Source of the DNA: Galeruca laticollis
Lineage: Eukaryota; Arthropoda; Insecta; Coleoptera; Chrysomelidae
Assembly: GCA_963921935.1 (NCBI GenBank)
Contig: OY998185.1
Span: 59,907,717 to 59,971,716, forward strand
Direction: 5' to 3'
Length of the DNA: 64,000 nt
The first letter of the stretch is position 1; every line of letters starts with the position of its first letter. The position numbers and the translations under genes are program-made. Below the pieces are notes generated by a model. The model was not told where the DNA came from. It searched no databases and saw nothing but the letters and a program-made list of their open reading frames with translations. Below are positions 9,135 to 21,531 of this stretch, one piece after another.

Positions 9135-11935
9135 GTGTTGACACCAGAGCCGTCTTTAACCTAATAGGGGCACTGGGCACATTAGTAAAAACCAAATAAA
9201 GTTGCGTTTACGTCACCAAGGGCGTATTTCTATTGCATGTGTGGCTACATTTCTATCGAAAAGTGCATATACTTAAATTTGATAAATAATCGGTTCTAAA
9301 GATAACCCATTCATTAAAAAAACTTTTGTACCAAAATAATGTATAAGCAATATAGCTTTATTGGGTATAGACGTCCGTCGATGTAAACATTTGTGTTAAA
9401 ATTTTCATAAAGAAGTCTCCAATTATTGATGGTAAAATAGTCACTGCCAGAAATAATGTCATGTTGCCGCGTTGTTTGTGACTTTTCTACTCGTGTATTG
9501 TCATCGATTTTTGAGGTTATAGTACGTGCTTTATAAAATTTTCTTGTGAGAAATATTTATAATCAAAACTGTTTTTGTTTTCAAAACAACAAAGCATTTT
9601 CTTCTGTGATTGTTAAAATTCCCAAACAGCTGAATAGCCGATGCAAAGAACTTGTGGCTTCATTATTAAATTATTTTGAACAAGAAAGGAATAATAATGG
9701 TCCTTTGTTACCCTTAAATGCTGTACAAGAGGTAGGTAATACGTGAATAAAATATCCTTGCTTTACTTTACGAAAATTATTTTAGCGTGTAGCTGCTGCT
9801 TTAAAAATCAGTGTAAGAACAGTAAGCAAAGTTTGTAAAACAAAGAAAAAAGTGAAGAGTTTGAGTCACCAAAGAAAAAACGTTGCGCTCATAAACGAGT
9901 AATAAATACAGAAACTTTAAATACAAGCTCTATTCTTGATACCATTTACAACATGTACCAGAGAAGTAAGTATAATTACGACAATTGTATATTTAACATA
10001 TTTTTATTTCTGTATACTTTTAGAACAGCACATAACGATTCAATCATTGTGGACCCAACTAAGAGAAAAATAATTATTTAATGGTAGTACCACTTCTTTA
10101 AATAGATTGCTCAAAGAACTTGGGTTTAAGTGGATGAAGGATAATCCACGACGAGAACTTATGGAATTACCTATTGTTGTGTTGAAAAGAGTAGAATTCT
10201 TGAGATATTATAAAGAAGCAAAGGACGAAGGTATATACCAATTTGTGTTCATAGATGGAACCTGGATATTTCAAAATGGCATCATAGGTCATTCATGGCA
10301 AAATGAAAATATCAAGAGTGTTAAAACCACTAAAACGGATGGCAAAAGTTTTTTTTTAAAAATATTCTTTATTTTCAGTTTTAAATCCCATCTACTACAT
10401 GTCAGAAAATACATATCAAATATATGGATACCGATGGTCTGGTAATTTTTCCTCCATGTAGTGTACGTCTGCTGAGTCGTGGCTCCTTACTATTTGTACT
10501 ATCCACATGTTTTCACAGTCAATAACAACTTTGTACCTTGTAACATTTTTGATTCCTAGAATATTTCGGCTAGTCTATCTCTGAAAAGTAGCTAAAAAAC
10601 AGAGTTTCGAATGATGGCAAAAGGTTTGTTGTATTGCAAAACATAAGTGGTTACTTAAGCATTATTTAAATAATATTATTACAGATATATTATACTCCAT
10701 GCTGGAAATGTAAACGGATTTATTGAAGGCGCTGAAGCAAAATTTTGTTCAGAAACCCAACTTAATGATTATCATGGGGAAATGAACCAGGCAAATTTCT
10801 TGAAATGATTTGAATATCAGTTGCTGCAAAATTTAGAGAATCCTTCACTAATTATACTTGATAATGCACCTTACCACAGCATGTTATTGCATAAAACTCC
10901 AAATACAGGATGCTATTCAGGAATGGTTGACAGAAAAAAACATTCCCTATTCTCACATGATGTTCAAAACAGAACTGTTGCATTGCAAATCGTTTCTCAG
11001 TAAATATACAAATATATTTGTACTTATTGCCATTATTTATTTTAAACATTTTTTTTGGTTTTTTTTAGAAATAAGCTACCAATCAAGTATATAGTGGACG
11101 ATATGGCAGAATAGTATGGACACAAAGTTTTACGTCTTCCTCCTTACCATTGCATATTCAACTCTATCGAATTAATTTGGGACATAGCAAAAAATTACTA
11201 CAATAGGCATACTGGTAGGGATGGTAACAGTGCGAATAACTGCCTGAACATGTGGCACGAGGCACTGCACATGATAACTCCTGATATGTGGAAAAATTCT
11301 ATACAACATACTGAAAGAGAGATATTTGAATGGTATGAGAGGGAAAGAATATTTGATCGTCCAGAAAATAGTCCGATAGTTATAAATTTTAATAGTGAAG
11401 AGAGTGACACTGATGTTGAATCAGATGAAGAAAATGAACAAGAATTTGAATCTGCCTAGTTTCATTTCACAATATGTTGATTTGTTTAATGTTAGTTTTT
11501 GTCTTTGATAATACTTTCATTTTATTTTATTGCTTGTATTTTTATTATATTTATTTATTAAAAGATTTGGTAAGTCAGTAATAACCTTATCACTTTTATT
11601 CTAGAATTCCTTACTTTGTGAAATCTATTCATAAATTTAATTAACAAAAAACGTAAATGAAAAAACTCCACACTATATTAAACGAAAACTATCAAACTAT
11701 CGATAATTTTGTAGTTTTCATTCATAATATTGTGAAATTTTCTACATCTACATTGTTTGTTGACTTCAGTTATTTTCTGTTAATTTCCATCTTTCGTGAA
11801 CACTCTGACAACGCTACAAATGTTCACAATGATGACGTAAACGCAACTTTATTTGGTTTTTACTATATAATCCCCTATTACCTTGATAAATATAGTTCTG
11901 CCCCTATCGATGGCGGGGTTCTGGTTGACACAAAT
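9135..11935 (+). mobile_element. Tc1/mariner-related element with intron-containing transposase
   Basis: Inverted ends share TAATAGGGG and, inside it, AGTAAAAACCAAATAAAG followed by TTGCGTTTACGTCA. These lie at 9,162-9,214 on the plus strand and, inverted, at about 11,833-11,883. The transposase lies between them on the plus strand. The outermost bases are eroded, so exact ends and target duplication are uncertain. Confidence 0.65.
9546..11459 (+). pseudogene. Tc1-like DDE transposase, multi-exon, inactivated
   Basis: Exon 1 ends at 9,731 (CAAGAG|GTAGGT). Exon 2 starts at 9,786 (TTTAG|CGTGTAGC) and adds the helix-turn-helix RVAAALKISVRTVSKV. A further intron starts near 9,965. Then come SLNRLLKELGFKWMKDNPRR, the first catalytic block as FIDGTWI (DETW in relatives), a second block LIILDNAPYHS (10,850), QEWLTEKNIPYSH in another frame, and RLPPYHCIFNSIELIWDIAK with the final Glu (about 11,170). 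The protein closes with an acidic tail (ESDTDVESDEENEQEFES). Frameshifts near 9,840 and 10,890 and stops near 10,068, 10,808 and 11,112 inactivate it. The third D-to-E block keeps its family form. Confidence 0.8.
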
Positions 11936-13254
11936 TGTATGAAAAATGTTGTTGAAAACAACTGAAAATAACAAATCAAATTTGGCTGTATATTTGTGTT
12001 CAAAAGTTTAAATTGTAATTTAAGCAATTTTGTTTCGTACTCACCTGCAAAATCTACTCGGGTAAATTTTACCAATGTTGTCCACACAAATATAGAAACT
12101 GAAGTAATAAATATACCTGCTTTGGAACAAGGCAAGCAAGAGTCACGAATACGAATCATGCCCCGCAACAAAGTTGACGTAATTATGTTAAATCTGATGG
12201 ATTCAACGTGTTTATAATTGTTGTTTTTAAACGAAAATTTATACAATGAATTATCTTTTATTTTTAATTATAATTAAAGCAGCTGGTGAATATTTTTATG
12301 AATGAAGTTATTTCTTTACCCGAATTACCCATTTTAAATTAAGATAATTTTTATTCAACGAAAACATTGCGTCAAAGATATCTATTTATTTATGATTCCT
12401 TAAGTTCATTAACTCCTATTACACGTTTCTTGGTTATTGGATCTAATGAGGCGTCTGTGTATATTGTAGTAACATTCTTAAATTTCGTACTTAGTATGTC
12501 CCAGATAGCACTAGATATTCAATGGACGTACTAAAAATATTCGTTTTCGGATATTGTATTATTCTATAGACCCACTTTAAATATTTATATCCTTTCTCGA
12601 ATATTCTATGAACCATGAAATGGGAATTTTTTTTAATATTCTATGAATATTCTATACATATTTCCAAGGAATATTCAAGAATATTCTGAGGATATCTGTT
12701 GAATGTATATAGCAAGATAATCCAGAATATTCATAGAACATTCCATTAGGCATATTCTACAAATATCCAAGTAATATTAGGAATATTATAAGGATATCTG
12801 TGGAGCATATATAGCAAAATGGATGATACCTGTTGAGCGGATGACACTGAATCATAGTACACTCCTCCCTTTTCATATTTAGTTTCAAAGATAATTGATT
12901 GATTAATGAACGACAATAATGTACATATCAATTCTTTTCCAACTTCTTGTTCCACCAGGAATGATACCAACTTTCGTTCAATATCGCCAATTATTTTATC
13001 CATAAGCTCCATTAGTGTGAGAGAGCATAGAATTACCCGCCAGCGAAAGCTTCTCTCTCGCACTTATCGAGATTATGGGAAAATTAATTGTCTATATCTC
13101 TCCGTAGTCTTTGGAGATATCACCATCAAACCTGGTATCCCTGGATTCCTTAGAGTCATCACTAACCGACCATGTAATAATATACAGAGTGTTCCATTTG
13201 AAAATCGGAAGTTGGTATCACTCCCTGTGGAACCGCAAAATAATAATTGATATA
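11936..13254. other. Non-coding stretch with a gaatattc-rich imperfect tandem repeat
   Basis: At 12,640-12,820 two imperfect units share GGAATATT...AAGGATATCTGT...ATATAGCAA, about 120 bp apart, in a run rich in GAATATTC. A piece ending GAGTGTTCCATTTGAAAAT (13,190) resembles a DNA-transposon tip. I see no convincing gene; the open frames at 12,746-13,063 (minus) and 12,906-13,250 (plus) are unsupported. Confidence 0.35.
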
Positions 13255-15196
13255 CAGTATAGTCTCACTAATCCGGCACTTCGATAGATCGGCACGTCCA
13301 ATAATCCGGCACCCTTTGCCCACGCCTCCCTCACCTCTCTATACCTGTGCGCTTTGCGCTTTGGTGGTCACTTCGTCGTCGACTATCAGTCTAACCTCAA
13401 AATTTATCACGTGCACGTGCTAACGTATTTGTTTTTATAGTAAAAAATGTCAAATAAACGCAAACACAAAACACTAGATTTGAATGATAAAATGGAGATT
13501 TTAAAAAAGTTAGATAGTGGACAAAATATGTGTAAATTGGCAAAAGAATATGGTGTTGGGCGTGCTACTATACACGATCTTATGAAGAAAAGGCAAAAGA
13601 TAGTAGACCACGTTAAGACAGTGGAATCGGCCAGGAAAGCGTGAAACACTTAAAGTTGGCGATTGTCCAAAGATGGAAAACGCTCTTTACTTATGGTTCA
13701 TACTGCGGCGTTCTAAACGCACTCCTATATCTGGAGAAATTCTGAAAGCCAAAGCAATCGAATTCTATAAAAAAATTACCCAAAAAGATGATTTTCGTGC
13801 GAGCGATGGATGGCTGGATAAATTTAAAAAACGATTTGGTATCCGTCTATTAACCATATCGGGTGAAAAATTATCAAGCAACGAATCTGCAGTACAGCCT
13901 TTTATCGAGCATTTTAAAAACAGAGTAGAAGAACTGGGTCTTCTTCCTGACCAAATCTATAACGCAGACGAGAGTGGTCTGTTCTGAAGACTGTTGCCCA
14001 ATAAAACGTTCGTATCTGCTGAAGAAGCAAGTGCACCAGGTCGTAAAGTGGGTAAAGATAGAATCACATTCATGCCGTGTTCAAATGCTACTGAAACACA
14101 CAAATTGGATTTGTTAGTGATTCGCAAAGCAAAAATCCCAGAGCTTTCAAGAACATTTGTCTGCCAGTCTGCTACAAGAATCAAATTAAAAGTTGGGTCA
14201 CGAGAGAGGTATTTAGCGAATGGTTTCATAAAGACTTTGTCCCAGAAGTCAAGAAGTTTATGAAAAGATCAAACTTGCCCATAAAAGCTTTACTCGTACT
14301 TGACAATGCTCCAGGCCACCCAAATGAACGAGAACTTAAATCAAGTGATGGGAATATCCAAGCCATCTTCCTACCACCAAACTGCACACCTTTACTGCAG
14401 CCGATGGATCAAAATGTTATCCAAAAAATAAAGTCTTTGTATAAAAATAAATTGCTGATCCATATTATATCTGAGGATGGTGATGTAATGCAGAGCCTTA
14501 AAGGATTGAATTTGAAGGATGTTGTATTCTCTCTCGCTCATGCTTGGAACTCTGTTTCTCTTAACTTAATCCAATCTTCATGGAAAAAGTTGTGGCCTAC
14601 TATGAGTGATGTATCAGAAACAGAAGAAACAAATGAATGGGATACTGAGGATAATGTGCCTATTGCCGATTGGGTTCAAAATCTTTCAGAAAAAGGATTG
14701 GAGACAAGTGAAGAAAATTTGAATTCTTGGTTTGAAGGAATGGAAGAAACAGAGGAAACTATGACTGATGAAGAAATTGTACGTCAAGCAGTACAAGAAG
14801 AAAGCTCTTTAGAAATATTGGAGCCACCAACTGTTGTAGGAGTTAAACCAGATGATGCATTGATTTGTTTCAATACCTGCATAACATGGGCAGAAGAAAA
14901 CGGCATATCTGCCAAAGATATTTAAATTCTTCGCAACATGCGAGAAAAGGTTTTTAAGCAAGGACTACAAGTTGCACAAAAGCATAACCTCAATTAAGGA
15001 TTATTTCAAATCTAGTTAATTACATATGTATGTACTTACATGTTAATTTAAAACATTACATACATTTATTCTCTCTATGAAATGCTTTATTTTATTTATT
15101 ACCTATGACTTTTTCTGTACAACCCAGTAATCCGAACATTCCAATAATCCGGCACCCTCCGGTTTTCAATAGTGCCGGATTAGTGAGATTGCACTG
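13255..15196 (+). mobile_element. Tigger/pogo element, complete with TIRs and TA target duplication
   Basis: The left end CAGTATAGTCTCACTAATCC (13,255) and the inverted right end (reverse complement CAGTGCAATCTCACTAATCC, ending at 15,196) are matching terminal repeats. Both are flanked by TATA, giving a TA duplication. The total of 1,942 bp is typical for a full-length pogo-type element. The inner parts of the repeats share AATCCGGCAC, repeated within each end. Confidence 0.92.
13447..14925 (+). pseudogene. Tigger/jerky-like pogo transposase, inactivated
   Basis: In order: a psq/CENP-B-type helix-turn-helix (LDLNDKMEILKKLDSGQNM, LAKEYGVGRATIHDL; 13,447-13,620); a second DNA-binding helix bundle (RTPISGEILKAKAIEFY, FRASDGWLDKFKKRFGIR); then the DDE_1 domain with NADESGLF (about 13,965), LLVLDNAPGHP (about 14,295) and LLQPMDQNVI (about 14,395) as the three acidic sites, 34 residues apart for the last pair. 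The acidic C-terminal tail is intact to 14,925. Defects: a frameshift at about 13,640, TGA at 13,985 right after SGLF (where relatives have Trp), and frame changes near 14,150-14,260. Each third of the protein is well preserved, so decay is fairly recent. Confidence 0.88.
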
Positions 15197-15669
15197 TATA
15201 CATAAGTGTCCTTCAGTAAGCAAACGGGATGTCCCAAATTCAAATAAATATTCTCTGAAACTAAAGGAGAAAAGGGGGAGTACCATGATCCAGTGTTCCC
15301 TGGTATATATCTTACGAATATCTAAGGAATCAATATTTCGAATTGTATATATAGGGAAAAATATTTTTAATTGAAAAAATTAAAGCACGGGAAACATTGA
15401 GTTCAATTTAATTTATTCATACATAAATATAAGATGTACCTCATAACATAACTGAAACTATAACATAATTTTCAAATCCGAGATTACAAAATTCACTGAC
15501 TTCCTCCATACTCAACGACACTTTTTGAAACCGATTTCAGCCATTCCTTACATTTGGCTAAGAAAATTCCTGTTTTCAATTTAACTTCTTTGTTTATTAT
15601 GTTCTTGTCCAACTTTTGGACGACATCTGAAACAATAAAATAATTATATTTTATGTTGATAAGCAATTT
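15197..15669. other. No gene seen
   Basis: Sequence that flanked the Tigger insertion, continuing the material left of 13,253. AT-rich, with no supported ORF or terminal repeat. Confidence 0.35.
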
Positions 15670-16140
15670 CTATTCTACTGTGATTTTTGTGTATGTTTGT
15701 CGTCTCCACTTCGAGTCCTTCCCAAGAGTTTCTTGTGACCCACAGTCCACCAGTATCATTCCACAACGGAAATGGATACGTGAGAAGTGGATTCCCTTCT
15801 CTTTGCTCTGGCACAGCTCTTCCACCAGAGTGTCTTCCAGTGTGGAGAGCTGCTCCGCTCTCAGGATGACCCCAGGATAATCCTTGGGCATTATTCCCAC
15901 CCTAAAAGCTTTCTCTGTTTCGACAGCTGCTGCGTAACCAGTGGCTTGCCCGGTTACCGTTGCAGTTGTTTTTGATTTCTTGCTTTGAGGCCTAAGCGGA
16001 GGAGTAATATGCTCCGGGCCTCTTTTAAGCTTTGTTTTCCCCGTTGGTGATTCCTTCGGGAGGGTTGGGCGCTGAATTACCTGCTTCCTGGCCTCTTCAG
16101 AGGATATTCCCTGATTGAGGAGTCGCAGGTATTTCCGCAC
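15670..16140 (-). CDS. DUF4780-type retroelement ORF, C-terminal part
   Basis: A 156-codon minus-strand frame. The N-terminal half is basic and Pro/Ser-rich (SPTGKTKLKRGPEH, PQSKKSKTTATV). The C-terminal half reads FRVGIMPKDYPGVILRAEQL and then IHFSRIHFRCGMILVDC and GSQETLGKDSKW. This is the hallmark of DUF4780, a domain common in insect retroelement-associated proteins and thought to act as an RNP or gag-like part. The frame ends soon after GSQET, where relatives continue, so it is probably truncated. No RT lies next to it. Function is inferred from family resemblance recalled, not searched. Confidence 0.55.
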   Translation of the reverse strand: MRKYLRLLNQGISSEEARKQVIQRPTLPKESPTGKTKLKRGPEHITPPLRPQSKKSKTTATVTGQATGYAAAVETEKAFRVGIMPKDYPGVILRAEQLSTLEDTLVEELCQSKEKGIHFSRIHFRCGMILVDCGSQETLGKDSKWRRQTYTKITVE

Positions 16141-16824
16141 CCCTGCTCCACTGAGGCCTTTTGCTAATTTTTAATCGATCTATTTTATCTCCTATACTTG
16201 TGCTTCTCATGTTCCTTCGAAACAGGGTAGTTCATTAGTTCTTTCCAAGTCTCCTCTATACATTAGTGCTAAGTAAAATCCTTCTATTAGTGTTGGTGGT
16301 GGGCAGTTTTGTCCATAGCTCGATAATTCGTTGTATAATTAATAGAATTTCAGTGACGACCCACTATGCAAATAAATATTACAGTTATGTTAATTCAACA
16401 TCACATTGTGATAATGTTCTTCATTTTTTTCCTCTTGTTTTCATCACATGCACATCTATACAACCGCTTATGCCCAGCTTGTGGCTGTTAACTTTTGTGA
16501 TGTTTCAACTTAACTTTTCAGCAATGTTAAAGCGCTGTCTTTTCACATTACTGTGATGTTACTAGAACTTCCTCAAAAGGAAGTCTTTATAACGAACTAA
16601 AAACAACATTTCTGTTACATTCTGAAATGCCTTTTAACATCTTGTCGATGTTAATGCAAGGTTTAAAAAATAACATCTTATCAATTATCTAAATGCGACA
16701 TTTCAAAAACAATACAGTGTATTCTCGTAGATGTTGTATGGACATTACATAAACTTCTAAATAATATACCTCAAACATTCTGGATGACATCCTATAGATG
16801 TTTCTGTGCCTAATCAGCAAATAC
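16141..16824. other. No gene seen; sequence rich in short ACATT/ATGTT inversions
   Basis: The stretch 16,370-16,790 is dense in ACATC, GATGTT and CATTAC words, similar in style to 24,640-24,920 (for example CAGTAACAT). It may be an eroded repeat. No coding support. Confidence 0.3.
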
Positions 16825-17835
16825 TGGGCGAACAACTAAGAACGCCGGCTGACGGCCATATTTCAAAAAGTAGTCATAGTATAAGTTTAAAAAAATGCCT
16901 TCAGGAAAATGACCCTGAAAAATCGCCGGAAAATATTTTTGAGTTCCTAAAATATCTTCTATGGGGTGGAATGAACACTTAAAAACATAATACTGTGATT
17001 ATCTCCAAAAAAGACATACTAAACGTATTCTAGAAATACAATGTTTGATATATTGTTGGGATTATGAAAAAATGTAGTTAGGGACTTTTGGTCTTTATTC
17101 TTCAAGTAAGGGGTGGGGGAAGGTTCAACCCAAACAACAAATGTCGTAACACTTTTTTTTTAATCGACATCAATGTTTTTGGCTTCATTTGAAAAAGTTT
17201 TTCCTTTTAAATAAGAAATGCTTAACAAAATTGGACAATTTTGTCAACGCTTTGTGAAAAAGTCCACAATTATCCCATTTTTCTCGGAAATTTCAAATGT
17301 AATGAGGCATTTTTTAAATTCTGATGAAAAGGGATAAGAAAATAGGAATCTATTCCAAGATATAAGATTTACAATATCCGATATAAAAATTAAAAAAATG
17401 CTTCAATTTACAATTTCCGAGTGGATACAAAATTATATAATTTGGTTATCAATCTTTTTAAACAGAAAAACTTTTAAATGCAGCTAAAATCATTAATATC
17501 GGTTAAAAAACGAAAACGTTATACATTTGTTCATAAGTTTGAACCTTCCCCACCCATTATTTGAAGAATAATGGCAAAAAATCTCCTTAATTAAATTTAT
17601 TCATAATCTCATCAAGATTTCAAAAATTGTATTTTTAGGACACCTTTAGTATGTTTTTTTTGGAGTGATTATGTTTTCGAGTGTTCATTCCACCCCTAGC
17701 GGATATTTTAGAGACTGCAAAATATTTTCCAGCAATTTTTCAGGATCCCTTACCTAAAGTTAATTTTTTTGAAAGTTGTACCATGATTATTTTCTGAGAT
17801 ATGGCCTACAGTCGAACTTAGTTGTTCATCCTGTA
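16825..17835. repeat. Foldback (MITE-like) element with about 0.3-kb arms
   Basis: The left arm begins GCGAACAACTAAGAACGCC (about 16,826). The right arm, on the minus strand, begins GGATGAACAACTAAGTTCG at about 17,832. They share, in order, GGCCATAT, GGAAAATATTTT, GGGGTGGAATGAACACT, an AACATACTAAA-like word and the GGGTGGGG...AAGGTTCAA segment. By eye the arms are only moderately alike, so the element is old. The outer half of a second copy lies at 26,895-27,151. Confidence 0.6.
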
Positions 17836-19123
17836 CATTTAAAATAAAATAGCAAAAAAGCAATAAAGGATTTAAAACGTTTATTCACTATTAATGAACA
17901 GTACAGTAAATTTGAAAAAAAGAGGTACAAAATTAGAAAAAAAATATCTTGTCCAGCAATCCAACCTAAAAAAAAATAAAATTGTGTAAGCATATTACAT
18001 AACAAGTCTGGAAAGTGGAAACTATTGAACACATTCAGTGAAAGCAAGAAATAAAAAAGGGTATATTAATCCGTAGTTACCATAACGTACCATACTTTGA
18101 AACTGAATTAATAATGTTTAACGGATACACATACATTACAGCTAGTTTACAGAAAAATTGTTAGAATAATTTTTTAATTATATTAAAACTAATAAAAATT
18201 TTACACCATAAAGATTTAATGAAACATTACGTTACATCAACAGAAATCCAATCTGATTTAAGAAAATTCTATCGTTTACTTACGGTTACTTTTTCTCACG
18301 CAAGAGTCGCTGTTCCAAGTACCTCAACCATTCCATAACGTACACTTCAAAATCCTTATCTGTGAAACATTTAAAGGTGTTCTGAACAACAGCTAATAAA
18401 ACAATTACTTTAGATCAAATTATGCCCATGGAGACCTTTGATCGATCATCATAAACTACATCAAACTTGATTTTCAGCCAATTGACTGGGACCAATTTTC
18501 CATAAGATACATGCGGGGATCTTCAAAGGAATAATAACATATTTCATTTCGAGAAGTGACTTTTCATGATTTACCTTCTATTCCATGCCTCACTCCATTT
18601 GGCAGGTAAATTCAGGTGTGCTTTGAAAATTCATACTTCTTTTTTGTATAAAATAATATACTATTCCCATCTTGTTATTTTCATCCTGAAACAAATTGTA
18701 TATTAACATCGTGGAATTGTAACTTAATGAAAACTAAGCATTATTAATACACTGTATACAAAAAAAACTACTTATGAGGAAGATATATGAGCACATTATC
18801 AAGATAAATGAGTTTATAATTAATTGTATCCAATTGAGTATCCAATAGCTGTGTTTCTACTATAATAAATAATTGAATGCTGTTTGTTGGTTGGAGCATT
18901 CAGTATCATAAGTTACATATTCTTCAACTAGATTAATATAGGTACCATTGTAAGGGACATCTACAGATTATTTATTGTATTCAGTGAATTTTCAAATGGA
19001 AATGAGCTTTTTAACAGAAATTTCTGTTTTTAAAGTCTTAAACAGTCTCTAATTGTTCACAAGAATTGTTAGTAATAATGTTAAAATTTTCTAAACCTGC
19101 AAAACTATATTGATGGCTAAGAC
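17581..19123. repeat. Large inverted repeat, left arm (1,543 bp)
   Basis: Reads as the reverse complement of 25,609-27,151 with the same length and only scattered differences by eye. Anchor points: GATGGCTAAGAC ends the arm at 19,123 (mate GTCTTAGCCATC at 25,609), GTTGTTCATCCTGTACATTT at 17,821 (mate ends 26,910), and ATCTCCTTAATTAAATTTAT at 17,581 (mate ends 27,151). The outer 255 bp are half of the foldback element above. That argues for an inverted duplication rather than simple transposon ends. Confidence 0.85.
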
Positions 19124-19332
19124 ACCGTACATAAACAAATGAATAGTAGGTTCATTCTAAGCTCCTCCTAGCGCGATGTCTATCTCACTCGGTCTCCGAT
19201 GCTACTCTTTTTCGGTATCCTGAAACTCCGAATCGATCGATATACAGTTACCGTGTGTCTTTTGTAGTTGAAGGTACGAGCGGAGTTGATAGTATACCGG
19301 GTGGACTGTCTTTTCAGTGAATTATTTGATTA

Positions 19333-19501
19333 AATTGACTGTCTCGACTCTTACTTCGTGGAATATGCTCATATTAGTGTTTTTAAATGAAACTCACGGT
19401 CTCTAGTTAATTCCACAATATAATAAAAGTTATTGAATATTCAATAACTTTTATTATATTGTGGAATTAACTAGAGACCGTGAGTTTCATTTAAAAACAC
19501 T
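19333..19501. mobile_element. Penelope family A micro-insertion: 132-bp perfect palindrome with 13-bp target duplication
   Basis: AATTATTTGATTA occurs at 19,320-19,332 and again at 19,502-19,514, framing a 169-bp insertion. It starts with the family A 5' tag (ACTGTCTCGACTCTTACTTC) and continues with a perfect palindrome, arms 19,373-19,438 and 19,439-19,504, made of the family A tail tip (GAAACTCACGGTCTCTAG) in both orientations. The palindrome centre is GAATATTC. The insertion sits in the leader of the P-element-like gene. Confidence 0.85.
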
Positions 19502-19542
19502 AATTATTTGATTATTATTACGGGATATTTATTAAAAAGAAA

Positions 19543-21330
19543 ATGCCACGAATGTGTTGTGTGGACGGTTGTGGAAGTAGAGATTGGGCAAAAACATCTT
19601 CCTTCAGATTTCCCAAGGATGACACAAGGTAAATTTTACAATATTATTTAGCAAAGGATATTAGTAATTTTGTTATAAGAAGCAGTGTAGTAGATGTTAT
19701 TGTGTTTCAAAATAAAATATTACCAATATATCTTTTCAGATGTCAACGTTGGAAACAGGCCTTAGGCTTTGTTGATTGTCACAGGACGCAGAACAATGTA
19801 ACAAAACATGCGATAGACACTTTTCCCAAGAATATTATATGTGCAGTAATAGCAGAACAAATCTGCAATATAATGCAGTTCCGTCCTTGAATTTGCAAAA
19901 AAATAGTAAGTTCCCAAAATTTTTAGAACCTAAACAATACTTCTGACAATAGGATATTGTCTTGTATATTTTTACTAGGTATTTCAAATAATTTGCAAAT
20001 TTCTTAGATGGCGGTACAACTTTGAAGGAAGTCGCAGTTCAAACTGATTTTAAGACAATGCTGCACAGTGATGGTATGTTATTATACTTATCGATGGCGT
20101 GTTTTGGATAAAATAAATATATGTAAGTTAAGTATTTTATAGCAATTTTATTTTTCAGACGATATGAAATATCAAGATGTTTATGTTCAAACAGAAGGCG
20201 AATTTTTTTCAGAAAATGTTGAAAGTGGTAACGATGTTTCTACTCTAGCTTCTGTGGTTACCAGAGGCATTTAATGTTTTTTTATAGCTAGATACATTTC
20301 TAAAAGCTACGCTATGAATGATTTGAATTAAACATTTTTTATTTTTACGTCTATTATGATTTCGTGGTTAATAAGTAATACTCATTTAAAAGTGGTGGCG
20401 AAAGTTTAATCCTTTATAGAAATTTTGATTTGTTTTAGATCAACATTTACAGACCTCAATGACGCTTACGGCCAATACTCCTCGAAAAAAAGTGTTGAGA
20501 GAGGAGATAAAGTGTTTGAAAAAATCAACTGTGCCTGCTCAATGTTCAAGAAAGTTGGAAACCGGAATATCGTTTGAAGATATTTCCAAATATTTGGAAA
20601 CTAACTACTCAGAAGATGCCTGCAAACTTCTAACGTCTCAGATAAGTTTATTAAATAAATAACCTAAAGGTTGTAGGTACACAGACGATTTTAAAAAGTT
20701 TGCTTTGAGCGTTTACTTTTTAGGACCTAAAGCATACAAGAAATTTTCTACTTTGTATCGGTTACCTTCCAAAAGCACGCTCAACCGGTTTACCCGCCGT
20801 TGGGCAGTAAACCCAGGCTTAAACGAATTTATTTTTCGCCTTATTGATCTTTGATCTCGACTATTAAGTGATAAAGAAAAAGATTGCATTATATGCCTTG
20901 ATAGATGTCATTGAAAACTCATTTATTTTATGGTTTATCAAAGGATAAAATAGTAGGCTTCCAAGAATCACTTTCAGCAGAAAACGAATCCGAACCAGCA
21001 ACTAGTGCATTAGTTGTTATGGCACGGGGTGTATCAAGCAGCTGGAAACAACCGCTTGCCTACTTCTTTTATAAATCAACGGCGCCTTCAAATGAACTAA
21101 AAGACATTTTGTTCGAAACAGAAAGTTACGTGATATCGGTCTATATGTGTAGGTGTGGTGTCTGATCTGGGTTCTAACTTGCAAACATTAGTTAAAAGCT
21201 ACCTTAAATTGAGCACAGACAATGTTTTTTTTACGTAGATAATATCAAGCTTGTTTACTTTTTTGACGTGCCACACTTACTTAAATCTACTAGGAACGTT
21301 TTTTTTTCTTATTGGTTTGAGTTACCAGAA
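19543..21330 (+). pseudogene. P-element-like transposase with THAP finger, multi-exon, inactivated
   Basis: Exon 1 (19,543-19,628) starts MPRMCCVDGCGSRDWAKTSS, the start of a THAP C2CH finger, and ends in a GTAAAT donor. Exon 2 begins at 19,740 after TTTTCAG with RCQRWKQALGF. After a one-base shift it supplies the C-x2-H pair (KTCDRHF) and the AVPSLNL closing strand. Later exons encode REEIKCLKKS (coiled coil), PKAYKKFSTLYRLPSKSTLN and TRRWAVNPGLN. The catalytic part follows: MSLKTHLFYGLSKDKIVGF, ARGVSSSWKQPLAYFF, VGVVSDLGSNLQTL and FFDVPHLLKSTRN. This is the domain order of P-element/THAP9 transposases. Stops and shifts throughout mean it is not functional. Confidence 0.82.
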
Positions 21331-21531
21331 GGAACTACCAATAAAATGTATTTGGATACATTTTACAATTATGAAAAAAAAAGGAATTAATACTCTGTCC
21401 AAAATTAACCAAATACACAAAAAAAAACAAGAAATATTTCTTCACAAATAAAAAAAAATAGATCTGTTAAAAAGGAGGAAGTCCCTAAGTCTGGTCCAAT
21501 TTAGGAAACTAACAAAATATTTTGCTTCTAG

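Noticed and set aside
12746..13250. Overlapping ORFs of 105 and 114 codons on opposite strands
   Set aside because: No domain, no splice context, and transposon-like flanks.
16266..16556. 96-codon ORF with hydrophobic character
   Set aside because: Lies in an ACATT/ATGTT-rich repeat-like stretch. Its composition explains the Val/Leu/Ser content and nothing supports coding.
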